This document shows, piece by piece, positions 23,065-32,877 of a stretch of 64,000 nt of DNA. The translations under genes were made by a program, and so were the position numbers. The first letter of the stretch is position 1. Every line of letters starts with the position of its first letter. Source of the stretch: DASVDE01 sp963740065 (GTDB taxonomy: Bacteria; Actinomycetota; Thermoleophilia; Solirubrobacterales; 70-9); contig CAVUCS010000004.1 of assembly GCA_963740065.1 (NCBI GenBank), positions 124,001-188,000 of the forward strand, written 5' to 3'. The notes beneath the pieces are model-generated. The model saw only the letters and a list, made by a program, of their open reading frames with translations. It did no database searches and was not told the origin of the DNA.

Positions 23065-23769
23065 ATGAAACTGGAACTTCACCGGCCGTCGCCGGCAATC
23101 GTTATCTCAATGCTGGCGCTGTTCGTGGCGATGAGCGGCACCGTCTACGCGGCGAAGAGAGCCAGGATCAGCGGCAAGGCGATCAAGGTGAAGTCGTTGC
23201 CGGGCAACCGGCTGAAGCCGAAGTCGGTGACGCGGAACCGGCTGGCGCCGGGAGTGCTGGCTTCGCTGCCCTCGGCTGCCGCGGGAGCGCCCGGGGTGAT
23301 CACCGGCCTCGAGGTCGATGAGCTGAGCCTTGGCCAGGTGCCCGAGGCGGCCCACGCCGACACCGCCGACTTCGCCAAAAACGCGACCGACGCCGAGACC
23401 GCGCTCAACGCCGTCAACGCGGTGAATGCGAGCAAGGTGAACGGGTATGAGGCCGGGTGCATTCCCGACACCGAATACTTCGCCGGCGAGTGCTGGCAGA
23501 CATCGGCCGCGGGCACCGCGGTCCCGGCGCCCGCGGCGGCTCAGTCGTGCGCCGCGCAGGGCGGACAGCTTCCCGAAGCGCTTCAGCTTGCGGCGTACTC
23601 CCAGCAGGCGACCCTCGATTCGGGGGATGAGTGGTCGAGTGACATCACCAGCTTCACGGCACCTGAATGTCTACGGCGTTGTCACTGTTTCGCCTGCCGG
23701 AGTTGTCGAATCATCCGCTACAGACGTCACCCAGAGAAATACCGCTGCGTCTTCCCCCTCCTCCGCTAA
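23065..23769 (+). CDS. Secreted/anchored Ala-Asn-rich surface protein with paired frameshifts
   Basis: 234 residues starting MKLELHRPSPAIVIS with a signal anchor (about 10-30), a basic region with repeated (K/R)-x-(S/N)-x-x-G-N-R-L, then Ala/Thr/Asn heptad-like segments and a Cys-containing C-terminal part. This N-terminal style is common in secreted proteins of Solirubrobacterales, function unknown. Between about 23658 and 23735 the frame reads Cys/Arg-rich nonsense, whereas the +1 frame reads LNVYGVVTVSPAGVVE, a plausible beta-sheet; the original frame then resumes (YRCVFPLLR). Two compensating single-base indels are likely. Confidence 0.65.
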   Translation: MKLELHRPSPAIVISMLALFVAMSGTVYAAKRARISGKAIKVKSLPGNRLKPKSVTRNRLAPGVLASLPSAAAGAPGVITGLEVDELSLGQVPEAAHADTADFAKNATDAETALNAVNAVNASKVNGYEAGCIPDTEYFAGECWQTSAAGTAVPAPAAAQSCAAQGGQLPEALQLAAYSQQATLDSGDEWSSDITSFTAPECLRRCHCFACRSCRIIRYRRHPEKYRCVFPLLR

Positions 23770-23782
23770 AGACCAGCCCCAC

Positions 23783-24970
23783 TTACAGCGCCTGCACCGG
23801 ACTCCCGTCGCCCGTCTGCGACCCGGGATGCTCGGCCCCCGGAATCGAGTTGAGGAACGGCGCCAGGTGCTCGCCGACGATCTTTCCCTCGTGCTCCCAA
23901 AGCGCGTGGTCGCTCAGCTCCGAGGTCTCTCCATGGCCGCCCGCCAGCCGACCGTAGAGATAGCGCGGGCCCTCCCCCGTCCACAGCGTTCCGCGCAGGA
24001 TCGGGTCGAAGGGAGCTGGATCGGTGGAGGCGCCGACCGCGGCCGAGATCGCTTCCGCGGCAACGTCGGCCTGCTGAGCGGCGATCCCACCCTGCTTGAC
24101 CGGGAACGCGGTGACATCGCCGGCGGCGTAGACGCGATCCATCCCACAGACCCGGCAGTGCTCGTCCACCGAGATGAACCCGCTCTGATCGTGAGGGACG
24201 CCGGCGATCCGCCTCCCCTCCAGTCGCGCGGTGCTGACCACGGCATCCGTCTCGATCGGCTCGCCCGGAGCGATGTGCAGCAGGCCCCGGTTGAACTTGA
24301 CCGGATGAGCGCCGGCGATCACTTCGATGCCGCGCCCGGCAAGCAAATCGGCGACCTGCCCCGCGGCTCTCACGCCGAACAGTTGCAGCGGCGCGTCTTC
24401 CGGGGTGACGATTTTCAAATCGGCGCCGGTCACTCCCGCCCGCGCGAGGCTCGCTTCGGCGAGCAGCGCCAGCTCGTAGACCGGCAGCGACCAGCCGGCG
24501 CCGCCGGGCATGGTGAAGGTCGCGCTGCGCAACTCTCCCTCCCGCAGGCCGCGCACCACGTCGGGGACGCCGCCCTCATCGGGCGTGCCCCAGAAGGTGA
24601 CGGCGCCGGGAACCGCCCACAGCATCCTCACGCCGTGGGCGAGCAGCAGGTAGTCGTAGGGGACATCATTGCCGTCGCGGGTGACGACGTGGCGACGATC
24701 GCCATCCACGGCGATGACGCTGTCGAGGCGGAAGGAGGCGCCGGCGCGCTCAGCCAGGTCGACGAGATCAAAGGTCAATACTCGCCCGGCGCCGAACGGC
24801 TCGCCCACGGCCAGCGGCCGGTAGACGAACTCGCGGCGCGGCGCGTGCACCTCGACCTCGGCGCGGCCGCGCAGGGCGAGCATCGCCTCCAGCGCCGCCA
24901 CCCCACCCCCGGCAATCAGCACCCGAGGCAAATGACCTGTCTGTCTGGAGTTCCCCTCCACGAACGTCAT
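23783..24970 (-). CDS. FAD/NAD(P)-dependent oxidoreductase (NDH-2/sulfide:quinone reductase-like)
   Basis: 395 residues from ATG 24970 (an ATG at 24997 adds nine). FAD motif RVLIAGGGVAALEAM near residue 17, a central segment PYDYLLLAHGVR, and the second FAD motif MDRVYAAGDVTAFPVKQGG. The fold matches the pyridine nucleotide-disulfide oxidoreductase superfamily without the redox CxxC, as in NDH-2, SQR and related quinone reductases. No specific SQR cysteine triad could be confirmed. The frame is open beyond 24997, but that part overlaps the divergent SDR gene. Divergent from an SDR gene, 64 bp apart. Confidence 0.82.
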   Translation of the reverse strand: MTFVEGNSRQTGHLPRVLIAGGGVAALEAMLALRGRAEVEVHAPRREFVYRPLAVGEPFGAGRVLTFDLVDLAERAGASFRLDSVIAVDGDRRHVVTRDGNDVPYDYLLLAHGVRMLWAVPGAVTFWGTPDEGGVPDVVRGLREGELRSATFTMPGGAGWSLPVYELALLAEASLARAGVTGADLKIVTPEDAPLQLFGVRAAGQVADLLAGRGIEVIAGAHPVKFNRGLLHIAPGEPIETDAVVSTARLEGRRIAGVPHDQSGFISVDEHCRVCGMDRVYAAGDVTAFPVKQGGIAAQQADVAAEAISAAVGASTDPAPFDPILRGTLWTGEGPRYLYGRLAGGHGETSELSDHALWEHEGKIVGEHLAPFLNSIPGAEHPGSQTGDGSPVQAL

Positions 24971-24975
24971 CCTTT

Positions 24976-25005
24976 TTGTCCCGGCGCTGTTTGTCATCGG
25001 GACAA
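24976..25005. repeat. Small hairpin at the oxidoreductase start
   Basis: TTGTCCCG at 24976-24983 pairs with 24998-25005 over a 14-base loop. The alternative start codon of the oxidoreductase (ATG at 24997) falls at the stem-loop boundary. It could influence translation initiation or be another small palindromic insertion; the stem is short. Confidence 0.35.
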
Positions 25006-25034
25006 GTCCGCCGTCTGACTTCGGGTTTACCCGG

Positions 25035-25871
25035 ATGAAATGGACCCCGGAGTCGGCAAAGGTTCCAAACGTGCCCGCGATCGACCCCAGCGACAGGCCG
25101 GCCGACGAGCTGTTGCGCCTCGACGGCAAGGTGGCCGTGGTGACCGGCGCGGCGCATGGGATCGGCAGGGCGATAGCCACGCGGCTGGCGGAGGCCGGAG
25201 CAGCGACGATGGTCACCGATCTCGACCAGAAACTCACGCTGGAGGTAGCGGCGGAAATCGGCGAGCAGACCGGTTCACGAGTGATCGGCGCAAAACTCGA
25301 CGTTGCCGACCCGGCAGGCCCCGAAGCTATCGCCGCGCAGGCAGCCGACGAGCTGGGTGGGCTCGACATCTGGGTCAACAACGCCGGGATCTTCCCCGCC
25401 GAGGCACTCGACCCGATGACCTCGACCGCAGCCGACTTTGAGCGTGTCCTGGCGATCAACCTGACCGGCTCCTACATGGGGCTGCAGGCGGCGGGCAAGC
25501 GGATGACCAACGGCGGCGTCGTCCTCAACATCGCCTCGACCGCGGCCTACCGCGGTGCCGGGCCCTACAGCGCAAGTAAGTGGGCGTTGCGAGGGATGAC
25601 CAAAGGCGCCGCCGCGGCGCTCGGCCCGCAGGGAATCCGCGTCGTCGGGATCGCCCCGACGCTGATCGAGACGCCGGGGATCGACGCCCTGCGCGATACC
25701 GCCGGCGAGGAAACGCAGAGACTGTTGAAAAGCTTCGAGGAGACCCTCCCCCTCGGCCGCGTCGGCGTGCCCGACGATGTCGCCCGGGTCGCCCTCTTCC
25801 TGGTCAGCGACGCGGCCGCATTCGTCACCGGGAGCATCGTCCCCGTCGACGGCGGCGAGCTGGCTCCTTAG
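25035..25871 (+). CDS. SDR-family NAD(P)-dependent oxidoreductase
   Basis: 278 residues of the classical short-chain dehydrogenase fold: TGAAHGIGR cofactor loop near residue 38, NNAG near residue 113, catalytic Ser in LNIASTAAY, and YSASKWA with the catalytic Tyr and Lys. An Asp-rich turn after beta-2 (VTDLDQ) suggests NAD preference. Substrate cannot be assigned. The N-terminal 25 residues precede the fold and may be trimmed if a later start is used. Confidence 0.88.
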   Translation: MKWTPESAKVPNVPAIDPSDRPADELLRLDGKVAVVTGAAHGIGRAIATRLAEAGAATMVTDLDQKLTLEVAAEIGEQTGSRVIGAKLDVADPAGPEAIAAQAADELGGLDIWVNNAGIFPAEALDPMTSTAADFERVLAINLTGSYMGLQAAGKRMTNGGVVLNIASTAAYRGAGPYSASKWALRGMTKGAAAALGPQGIRVVGIAPTLIETPGIDALRDTAGEETQRLLKSFEETLPLGRVGVPDDVARVALFLVSDAAAFVTGSIVPVDGGELAP

Positions 25872-25883
25872 GCTCGAGTCCCC

Positions 25884-27350
25884 TCAGCCCGATTGCGGCT
25901 TTTCCGCGACCCGGCCTTCGCCGGGCTCACCCGCGCCGAGACCGGCAACCAAGTCGACGTACTGGCGCAGGCGGTGAATTCCGAGGAATCCCTCTCGAAT
26001 CCGCAGGCGCGCCGCCTCTCCCAACCGCGCCGCACGCTCGGGGTCGTCGAGCAGCTCCTGGATCGCCCGGGCGAAGCCCTCCAGGTCGCCGGCGTCATCG
26101 ACCAACAAGCCGCTCTCGCCGTCGACGATCTGGTCCTGAATGCCACCGACCCGACTACCGACCATCGGCCGCGCCTTCCACATCCCTTCGGCCACTGTCA
26201 TTCCGAAGCCCTCGGCAATGCTCTTCTGCACCAGCACGTCGGAGCGGCGCTGAATCGCGTTGACCATCGCCCCGTTTTCATCGATGTCATCCATCGGCAG
26301 GACGACCAGGTGGACACGCCGCCGCGTCTCATCCGGCAGTCGCCGCCATGCATCGGCGACGGCCTCCAGCACGCCGGCGCCCTCGGGGTCGTCGGAGACG
26401 GCCCCCGCCGACGGGCCCGCCAGAACCAGATGAACTTCCGGGTCGTCGAGGTAGCGGGCAAAGCACTCCAGTAGCCCCATCGGGTCCTTCAGCCGATCCC
26501 AGCGAGACACCTGAGCGACCAGCTTGGCGCCGGCGGGCAGCGGCCCTTCTTGGTGGATCATCGCTCTGCGCTCAACGCGGCCGGGGCTGCCGTCTCCCCG
26601 AACGAAGACCGGCGCAGTCTCCGGAGTGTGGGGACCGAGACCGATCTCACCGAGAATCGCCTCAACCACAGCCGCCTCCATTTCCTGATTCTTCGGCGAG
26701 AAGGGATCGACCGACGGCGGCACCATCCAGGCTCGCTCGACATCGAGCCCTTCCCAGACGTACTGCGGGCGGGAGAAGACGTAGGCGTCCGCACGCTCGA
26801 CATAAGGGCGGAGGAAGTCCCAGGCGCGACGGACCAGGTCATTCGGCTCGTCAACTCCGACGTGGCAGCGCCACACGACCCTCACATCGCCATCGCGCAC
26901 CGCCGGAATCAGGCCGGCCGTTTGAGGGTCATGGAGGTAGACGACGTCGCCGGGTTGCAGCAACCTCGTCAAATGGCGGGCGCTCTCGGCCAGGGTCGCC
27001 TCGTAGATCTCCCGCTCCTCCCTCCCCAGGGGCCCGCCGTCGCCGGGGTCTCCATGGAGGTTGTTGTGGAGGCGCTTGGTGATCGTGAAGAAGTCCGAGC
27101 CATCGCGCAGCACGACCCAGCGGGTGTCAACCCCGACGCCGCGCACGTACGGCAGCAGCGCCCGCAACATCTCCGCCACGCCGCCTCCGCGGTGCGTCGA
27201 GTTGACGTGCCAGATCGCCCGGCCGGAGAAAGCCACGCGCGCCTGATCGGCGATCTCCTCAAAGGCCGCGTATTCGGACCCCAGCAAGGATCGATACCGA
27301 TCTAGCGGCAAAGGGGGCGTCTCGATGAACTCAGGCTTCGCCACCAGCAC
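25884..27350 (-). CDS. treT: Trehalose synthase-type GT4 glycosyltransferase
   Basis: 488 residues of the GT4 trehalose glycosyltransferring synthase family, which joins NDP-glucose and glucose to trehalose. Visible are the N-terminal IWHVNSTHRGGGVAEMLRALLPY, YLHDPQTAGLIP, WRCHVGVDEPN, and in the C-terminal Rossmann domain VSRWDRLKDPMGL, VQKSIAEGFGMTVAEGMW and VGSRVGGIQDQIVDG (the E-x7-E donor site). These motifs and the length are specific to TreT rather than generic GT4 enzymes. It is a single gene, convergent with the SDR and followed upstream by a response regulator gene. Confidence 0.86.
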   Translation of the reverse strand: MLVAKPEFIETPPLPLDRYRSLLGSEYAAFEEIADQARVAFSGRAIWHVNSTHRGGGVAEMLRALLPYVRGVGVDTRWVVLRDGSDFFTITKRLHNNLHGDPGDGGPLGREEREIYEATLAESARHLTRLLQPGDVVYLHDPQTAGLIPAVRDGDVRVVWRCHVGVDEPNDLVRRAWDFLRPYVERADAYVFSRPQYVWEGLDVERAWMVPPSVDPFSPKNQEMEAAVVEAILGEIGLGPHTPETAPVFVRGDGSPGRVERRAMIHQEGPLPAGAKLVAQVSRWDRLKDPMGLLECFARYLDDPEVHLVLAGPSAGAVSDDPEGAGVLEAVADAWRRLPDETRRRVHLVVLPMDDIDENGAMVNAIQRRSDVLVQKSIAEGFGMTVAEGMWKARPMVGSRVGGIQDQIVDGESGLLVDDAGDLEGFARAIQELLDDPERAARLGEAARLRIREGFLGIHRLRQYVDLVAGLGAGEPGEGRVAEKPQSG

Positions 27351-27378
27351 GTCCTCCCGTCGCCATGACCGCTACGGC

Positions 27379-28002
27379 CTAGGTCTCGACCATGCCATGT
27401 TCGAGCGCGTAATGAACCAACTCCGCCCGGCTCGAAAGCCTCAGCTTCTGCTGAATGTGAGCCCTGTGGCTCTCCACCGTGCGAATGCTGAGAAAGAGCT
27501 GCTCGGCGATCTCCGAGTTGGTGTGACCCAGCGCGATCAACCGCAGCACCTCGCGCTCGCGCTCGCTCAATTCATCGCCGCGCTGAGACTCCGGCTCGGC
27601 GACGAGCCGCGCGCCCAGCGCCGGCTGCAGGTAAGTGTCTCCGGCGGCGGCACTGCGGACCGCCTGCACCAGTTCGGCGTCGGCAGCCTCCTTCAGCACA
27701 TAGCCCCGCACCCCCGCCTGCAGCGCTTTGCGGGCGAAAGCCGGCTCGTTCTGCATCGTCAGCACGACGATCTCCGTCTCCGGCGAAGCCTCCAGGATGT
27801 CGGGGATCGCCTCCAAGCTGGAGCGACCGGGCATATTGAGGTCGAGAATCAGGACCGTCGGTTTGTGCCCGCGCACGTAGCGGATGGCCGTCTCGGCATC
27901 GCCGGCCTCGGCGACGACTTCGAAGTCTTCCTCCGCCTCCAACAGCATGTGCAAAGCACTGCGTACGACCGTGTGATCGTCGGCGAGAACAATCGTCGTC
28001 AT
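27379..28002 (-). CDS. NarL/LuxR-family response regulator
   Basis: 207 residues from ATG 28002, preceded by GGGACGAGG; longer starts to 28095 add a poorly conserved leader. Receiver domain (about 1-120) with ADDH, phospho-acceptor Asp in LILDLNMPG and Lys in VLKEA; LuxR-type HTH (about 140-205) with LSEREREVLRLIALGHTNSEIAEQLF. Divergent from a GAF-type sensor kinase gene, 208 bp apart, which is likely its partner. Confidence 0.92.
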   Translation of the reverse strand: MTTIVLADDHTVVRSALHMLLEAEEDFEVVAEAGDAETAIRYVRGHKPTVLILDLNMPGRSSLEAIPDILEASPETEIVVLTMQNEPAFARKALQAGVRGYVLKEAADAELVQAVRSAAAGDTYLQPALGARLVAEPESQRGDELSEREREVLRLIALGHTNSEIAEQLFLSIRTVESHRAHIQQKLRLSSRAELVHYALEHGMVET

Positions 28003-28210
28003 CGCCTCGTCCCGCCCCTCCCCATCGCTTCTGGTGGGCATGGCGACGAGATTACCGTTGGCCTCGGAGCCGCTTGGAGAACTCACACCTTTCATCTAAG
28101 CCCCCTCCCCACCCTTCGCCATCCGTGTTTTCCCGCGACTTTTCCCTGAGCGCGAAGGCCCGGCAGCTAGCATGGTGGTGTCGTCGATCGACTTTTGGAG
28201 GTGAGGAGAG

Positions 28211-29969
28211 GTGGGACCGGCGCTGTATGACAGTGGCGCCCTCGACGAACCTCGCCTGCGCCAGCTGATCGACGTGGGTCGCGGCTTGGTGGCTGAACTC
28301 GACCCCGAAGTGATCTTCGATCGTGTCCTGGAGGTCGCCTGTGAGATGACCGGCGCCCGCTATGCGGCGTTGGGCGTGCTCGACGACGACCGCCATGAGT
28401 TGGAGCGCTTCATCACCCGCGGCATCGATGAGAAGACGCATAGGGCAATCGGTGACCTCCCCAGAGGTCGCGGCGTCCTCGGCCTCCTAATCGAGCAGCC
28501 ACAGCCATTGCGGCTGACCAACGTCGGCGATCATCCCCGCTCCTACGGCTTCCCCCCGGGCCATCCGCCGATGACCAACTTCCTCGGCGTTCCGATCCTG
28601 ATCCGGGGGCGGGCCTGGGGAAACCTCTACCTGACAGAGAAGGCGAGTGGCGACTTCGACGAGGCCGACGAGCAGTCGGCCTTGATCCTGGCCGAGTGGA
28701 CCGCGATCGCGGTCGATAACGCCCGCCTCTACCGCAATGTCCAGGAACAGCGCGACACGCTGAAACAAGCGGTGCGACGGCTGGAAGCGACGACCGAAGT
28801 CGCCCGCGCGGTCGGCGGAGAGACCGACCTCGACCGCATCTTGGGGACGATCGTCAAGCGCGGCCGGGCACTGATCGAAGGGCGCTCGCTTCTGATCCTC
28901 CTTGAGGACGGCAACGAGCTTAGGGTCGCCGCCGCCGCCGGGGAAATCGACCGCGACGCCGAGCTGCGCATACCGATAGAGGGCTCGGCGCCGGGCCAGG
29001 TGATGAAGTCACGCCGCCCCGACCGAGTCTCCCGCATCGGCGCCGATCTCCTCTCCCGCCCGAGCAGCCATGATGCCGGCGTCGCCGCCCTCCTGGTTCC
29101 GCTGAACTTCCGCGGCCGGACGCTCGGCGTGCTGGTCGCGCTCGACTCCCTCGGGAGGAGCGGCGGCTTCACCGAAGAGGACGAGCGGCTGCTCGACTCT
29201 TTCGCGGCCAGCGCGGCGACCGCGGTGGCGACCGCGCAGTCAGTCGCCGAAGACAGGATGCGAGACAGCATCGAGGCGACCGAGCGCGAGCGCCGCCGCT
29301 GGGCTCGCGAGCTCCACGACGAGTCGCTGCAGAGCATGGCCGGCTTGCGGGTGATGCTCTCGAGAGCCCGCCGCATTGCGATCAAAGAAGAAACGCAGAC
29401 AAATCCTCTCCGAGGCGATGGAGCGAGTGGACACGACGATCACCGAGATGCGGCGGCTGATCGCGGACCTGCGGCCCGCTGCTCTCGACGAGCTGGGCCT
29501 GGCGCCGGCGTTGGAAGCGCTGATCGAGCGCCTCACCTGGGGGGAAGTACTAGACGCCGAGCTCTCGATCGACCTCGACCTAGAGGCGGGCCGGCATACG
29601 ACTCGCCTGGTCAGCCAGATCGAGGACACGGTTTATCGGCTGGTGCAGGAGGCTCTCAACAACGCGGCGCAGCACGCCGGAACGAACCGCGCCAGGGTGG
29701 AGGTTTCTGAGGCCGAGGAGACGATTCGAGTACGTGTCCACGACGAGGGAAGAGGCTTCGACCCCGCCGCCGAAACCGACGGATTTGGCTTGATGGGGAT
29801 GCGAGAGCGGGTGACGCTGGCCGGTGGAACCCTGGACGTGGAAAGCGCTCCCGGCGAAGGAACGTTGGTGATCGCCATGTTGCCGGCCCGCCACCGAGAC
29901 GAACCCAGCCCACTTGAAGGGAGTAAGAGCGAGCGGGCGGGGAGCAGAGCCGCCGGGGGTGGCGGCTGA
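28211..29969 (+). CDS. GAF-domain sensor histidine kinase (NarL partner type), frameshifted
   Basis: Repaired length about 585 residues: two GAF domains (about 15-170 and 200-350), a HisKA_3 dimerisation helix with phospho-His in WARELHDESLQ (near residue 365), and an HATPase domain (N-box EALNNAAQHAG, GFGLMGMRERV). It resembles DevS/NreB-type kinases. Start is GTG 28211 right after GAGGAGAG. The first frame ends in nonsense at 29710; the kinase continues in the +1 frame from about 29391. Dropping one A in GAAACG (about 29390-29393) joins them. Divergent from the LuxR-type regulator. Confidence 0.88.
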
Positions 29970-30000
29970 GCCGCCGACCCGGCCGCTTATGCTGATTGGA

Positions 30001-30945
30001 ATGGTGGGGGCTTCACTCAGACGAATGTGGCATGCCGCCGGCCTGTTCGCGGCGCTCAGCTGTGTGGCGGCGATTGCGCCCGGAGTCGCGGGCGCCGCGA
30101 CGCGCGTTCACGAACCGGGCGGGGCGCTGGCAAGTGCGCGCGACACCGCGGCCCACATCTCCCGCGTCACCAACTACTGGACCCCGAAGCGGATGCGCAA
30201 CGCGCGGCCCCTGGATGGTGGCGGCGCTGTCGGCCGACCGACGGCGACCGCCAGCTACGCGACGGTCCCCGACCCCACGACCCCTCCCTTCTCCGTCAAC
30301 GGCCGCATCTTCGTCCGCCAAGGCGGGCAGGCCGGCTACTGCTCGGGGACGGCGATCAACAGCCCGACCCGGCAGCTGGTGTTGACCGCGGGCCACTGCG
30401 TCAACTCCGGCCCGGTGGACGGCACTCAGGTCAGCTTCTGGTCCACATACATGGAGTTCGTCCCCGCCTACAGCGGTGGCCAGGCTCCATTCGGCGCCTT
30501 CGTCGCCCAGCGCGCCAAGGTCTACGCGCTCGCTCCGTGGGTGAAGCGGGGAAACCCGAACTACGACATGGGCGCCTTTCTCACTTACCCCAACGCCGAC
30601 GCGCTGAATGTGGCCGACGCGGTTGGGGGTGGCGTCAGCGTCGCGTTCAACCTCTCTCGCAGACAGCAGTTCCAAACCTTTGGCTACCCGGGGAGAATCG
30701 GCTACCTACAGCAATGCGACTCCCCCGCGGTGGGCCGCGACAGAAACACCTACAGACTTGGCGGCAAGCCGACAGCGTCGATCCGCTGTCACTGGAACCC
30801 GGGGGCCAGCGGCGGCGGCTGGCTGATCAACGACGGCACCATGATCAACGGCCTGATCAGCTACGGCCTGCGGGGCGACCGCATCCACACCTTCGGCCCC
30901 TACTTCAGTAAGTCCAGCGTCGGCAAGCTCGTCGCCGGGCTCTAG
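30001..30945 (+). CDS. Secreted trypsin-like (V8/glutamyl endopeptidase-type) serine protease
   Basis: 314 residues with a signal peptide (about 1-35, MVGASLRRM...GVAGAA). The chymotrypsin-like triad is visible: His in LTAGHCVNS, Asp in NYDMGAFL and Ser in NPGASGGGWL. Arrangement resembles the secreted V8/SGBP-type proteases of actinobacteria. A propeptide likely covers residues 36-85. An ATG at 29989 is an equally possible start. Convergent with the TPR gene, 2 bp apart. Confidence 0.87.
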   Translation: MVGASLRRMWHAAGLFAALSCVAAIAPGVAGAATRVHEPGGALASARDTAAHISRVTNYWTPKRMRNARPLDGGGAVGRPTATASYATVPDPTTPPFSVNGRIFVRQGGQAGYCSGTAINSPTRQLVLTAGHCVNSGPVDGTQVSFWSTYMEFVPAYSGGQAPFGAFVAQRAKVYALAPWVKRGNPNYDMGAFLTYPNADALNVADAVGGGVSVAFNLSRRQQFQTFGYPGRIGYLQQCDSPAVGRDRNTYRLGGKPTASIRCHWNPGASGGGWLINDGTMINGLISYGLRGDRIHTFGPYFSKSSVGKLVAGL

Positions 30946-30947
30946 CG

Positions 30948-31322
30948 TCAGGGAGCAGCCAGGCGCTCGCGGTAGTAGCGGTAGTCGCTGCGATCGGGAC
31001 ACAGATTCGAGGCAAGCGCCAGGTGGTGGCGAGCCCGACTCGTCTCCCCGATCTTGGTCAGCGCCCTGCCGAGGCAGAAGTGGGCGTAGTCGTTGACATT
31101 GTGCGCCTCAACGACGGCCGCGAACTCGGCCGCCGCCTCCTCGAACCGACCGGAGCGGAAGTAGGCGCGCCCCAAGGCCTCCCTCACCGAGGACTTCTCC
31201 GGCGCCCGCCGCGCCGCCTCAGCCAGCGGCTCGGCGGCCTGCTCAAACGACCCATCCTCAAGCAGCTCGATTCCGCGCCTGTAGAGCGTGTAGGTGGAAC
31301 CGTCGCGAGTCTCTGTGGCCAC
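30948..31322 (-). CDS. Small TPR-repeat protein
   Basis: 124 residues with three tetratricopeptide-type repeats (YRRGIELLEDGSFEQAAEPL, LGRAYFRSGRFEEAAAEF, CLGRALTKIGETSRARHHL). TPR proteins are protein-binding scaffolds; no partner is evident. No signal peptide. Confidence 0.87.
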   Translation of the reverse strand: MATETRDGSTYTLYRRGIELLEDGSFEQAAEPLAEAARRAPEKSSVREALGRAYFRSGRFEEAAAEFAAVVEAHNVNDYAHFCLGRALTKIGETSRARHHLALASNLCPDRSDYRYYRERLAAP

Positions 31323-31349
31323 CTAACAAGTGTAGGGAGGCCGGTCGCC

Positions 31350-32834
31350 CTACTTCGAGGAGTGGGAGCCGAGGCACATCGGCAGCGTCCCGCCGGGATG
31401 GCAGACCCTGAACCTGACGAGCGCCCGGGGGCCCTTCTTCCGGGTCCAGCCGATCGCGCGAACCCTGAAGACGTGCTTGCCGACTCCGACGCGGTAGTGC
31501 TTTGGCGAGTGGCAGCGCTTCAGCGGACGCCGGTCGAGCTTGCAGGCAAACCCACGTACCTGGACGTGATGCCTCGCGAAGAAGCGAAAGAGCACCCTCA
31601 CCTTGTGACGATTGGTCTCGATGGCGATTGGTGGCTGCGCGGCGATCGTCGTCCGCGGCCGCTTCGGTCGCTTGCGGTGCTTCTTCTTGCCCTTCTTCTT
31701 GATCGGCGCGGCCGATGCCTCAAAAGGATTGTCGCTGGTGAAGATCTGCCCCCGGTTTACCGCCGCCGCGCAGAGTGAGGTGGAAGGACACGAGACTCCA
31801 AACATCGCGTTGGCCGCGGTTTGGTCGACCCCCGGATACGGAAGGACGTTTGTAAATGTCCAGGCCCCCGGTCCACCAGTCGGATTGGTCGACGTCAGCA
31901 CGTCGGAGTTGTTGTCGACCAGCACGCATCGGACCGGCGAAACACACGACGCGGCGGTGATCTGCACCGAGCCGCCCCCATCGGTCGTGTTCCAAGCCGG
32001 AGCGCCGCCGGTCGGATTGGTCGATACGAGGGCGTTGCCCAGCAGATCCCCGGTGACGCAAAGAGCCGCAGATGGACAGGACACGCCATAGAGAGAGCCG
32101 TGTCCGCTTGACAGCTGCACGCTCTGCCATACGCCGGCGAGCGGATTGGTCGAGCTGACGATCTCGCTGTCGTAGGTGAGGGGATCGCCGTCGTCTCCGA
32201 CCGCGACACACTGCGCCGCGGAGGAACAGGAGACGCCGCGCAACTCAACCGAGTGGTCGAGCTGAGTAACAGTCCAATCCGAAGCTTCGCCGGTCGGGTT
32301 GGTCGAAGTCACGACTTTTCCTCTGCCGGCGGAGGCGGCGCAGAAAGACGCCGTCGGACATGAGATCCCGTACATGTGCGTGTTGGGGCCTCTGCCGTCG
32401 AGATCGACCGTGTTCCAGGCGCCCGCGCCGCCGGTCGGGTTCGTCGAGGAATAGATCAACCCCTCATAGGTGACGGCGATACAGAGGCTCGCCGACGGAC
32501 AGGAGACACCCCTGATCTGACGACCGGCGAAGGAACCGTTGGGTGGGGTGGGCACTACCCCCGCCCCTACATAAGCGACGTCCCAGCTCGCCAGGGCCCC
32601 AGTCGGATTGGTCGAAGTGGCGACCGTGTTGTTGCCACCGACCGCCACGCACAACGAGGCCGAGGGGCAGGACATGCCAAACATCGTCACCTTCGCCGCC
32701 TCGCCGGTCAGCTGGCTTCCGGTCCAGGTGGAGGCGGAAGCCGAACCGACCGCCAGGCAGCAAAGGAGCACCGCGAGAGACGAAACCGCCCCCGCGATCA
32801 TCGCGATTCTCCCTATCCCCACCTTCAAAGTCAT
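31350..32834 (-). CDS. Secreted seven-repeat 'SCPSxSLC' protein, probable beta-propeller
   Basis: 494 residues with a signal peptide (about 10-35). Seven repeats carry SC(P/S)S-x(2-3)-C pairs at about residues 55, 111, 158, 202, 252, 297 and 348, most followed by a STNPTG motif, with about 50-residue spacing. Seven regular disulfide-bearing repeats suggest a seven-bladed beta-propeller; this is inference. A basic linker (KKKGKKKHRKRPKRPR) leads to a C-terminal beta domain with several Cys. Such proteins are frequent in Thermoleophilia and of unknown role. Confidence 0.8.
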   Translation of the reverse strand: MTLKVGIGRIAMIAGAVSSLAVLLCCLAVGSASASTWTGSQLTGEAAKVTMFGMSCPSASLCVAVGGNNTVATSTNPTGALASWDVAYVGAGVVPTPPNGSFAGRQIRGVSCPSASLCIAVTYEGLIYSSTNPTGGAGAWNTVDLDGRGPNTHMYGISCPTASFCAASAGRGKVVTSTNPTGEASDWTVTQLDHSVELRGVSCSSAAQCVAVGDDGDPLTYDSEIVSSTNPLAGVWQSVQLSSGHGSLYGVSCPSAALCVTGDLLGNALVSTNPTGGAPAWNTTDGGGSVQITAASCVSPVRCVLVDNNSDVLTSTNPTGGPGAWTFTNVLPYPGVDQTAANAMFGVSCPSTSLCAAAVNRGQIFTSDNPFEASAAPIKKKGKKKHRKRPKRPRTTIAAQPPIAIETNRHKVRVLFRFFARHHVQVRGFACKLDRRPLKRCHSPKHYRVGVGKHVFRVRAIGWTRKKGPRALVRFRVCHPGGTLPMCLGSHSSK

Positions 32835-32877
32835 TCAAAACAAATAACAGTCGACCCCGGCGGAAGTACCGCGCTGG

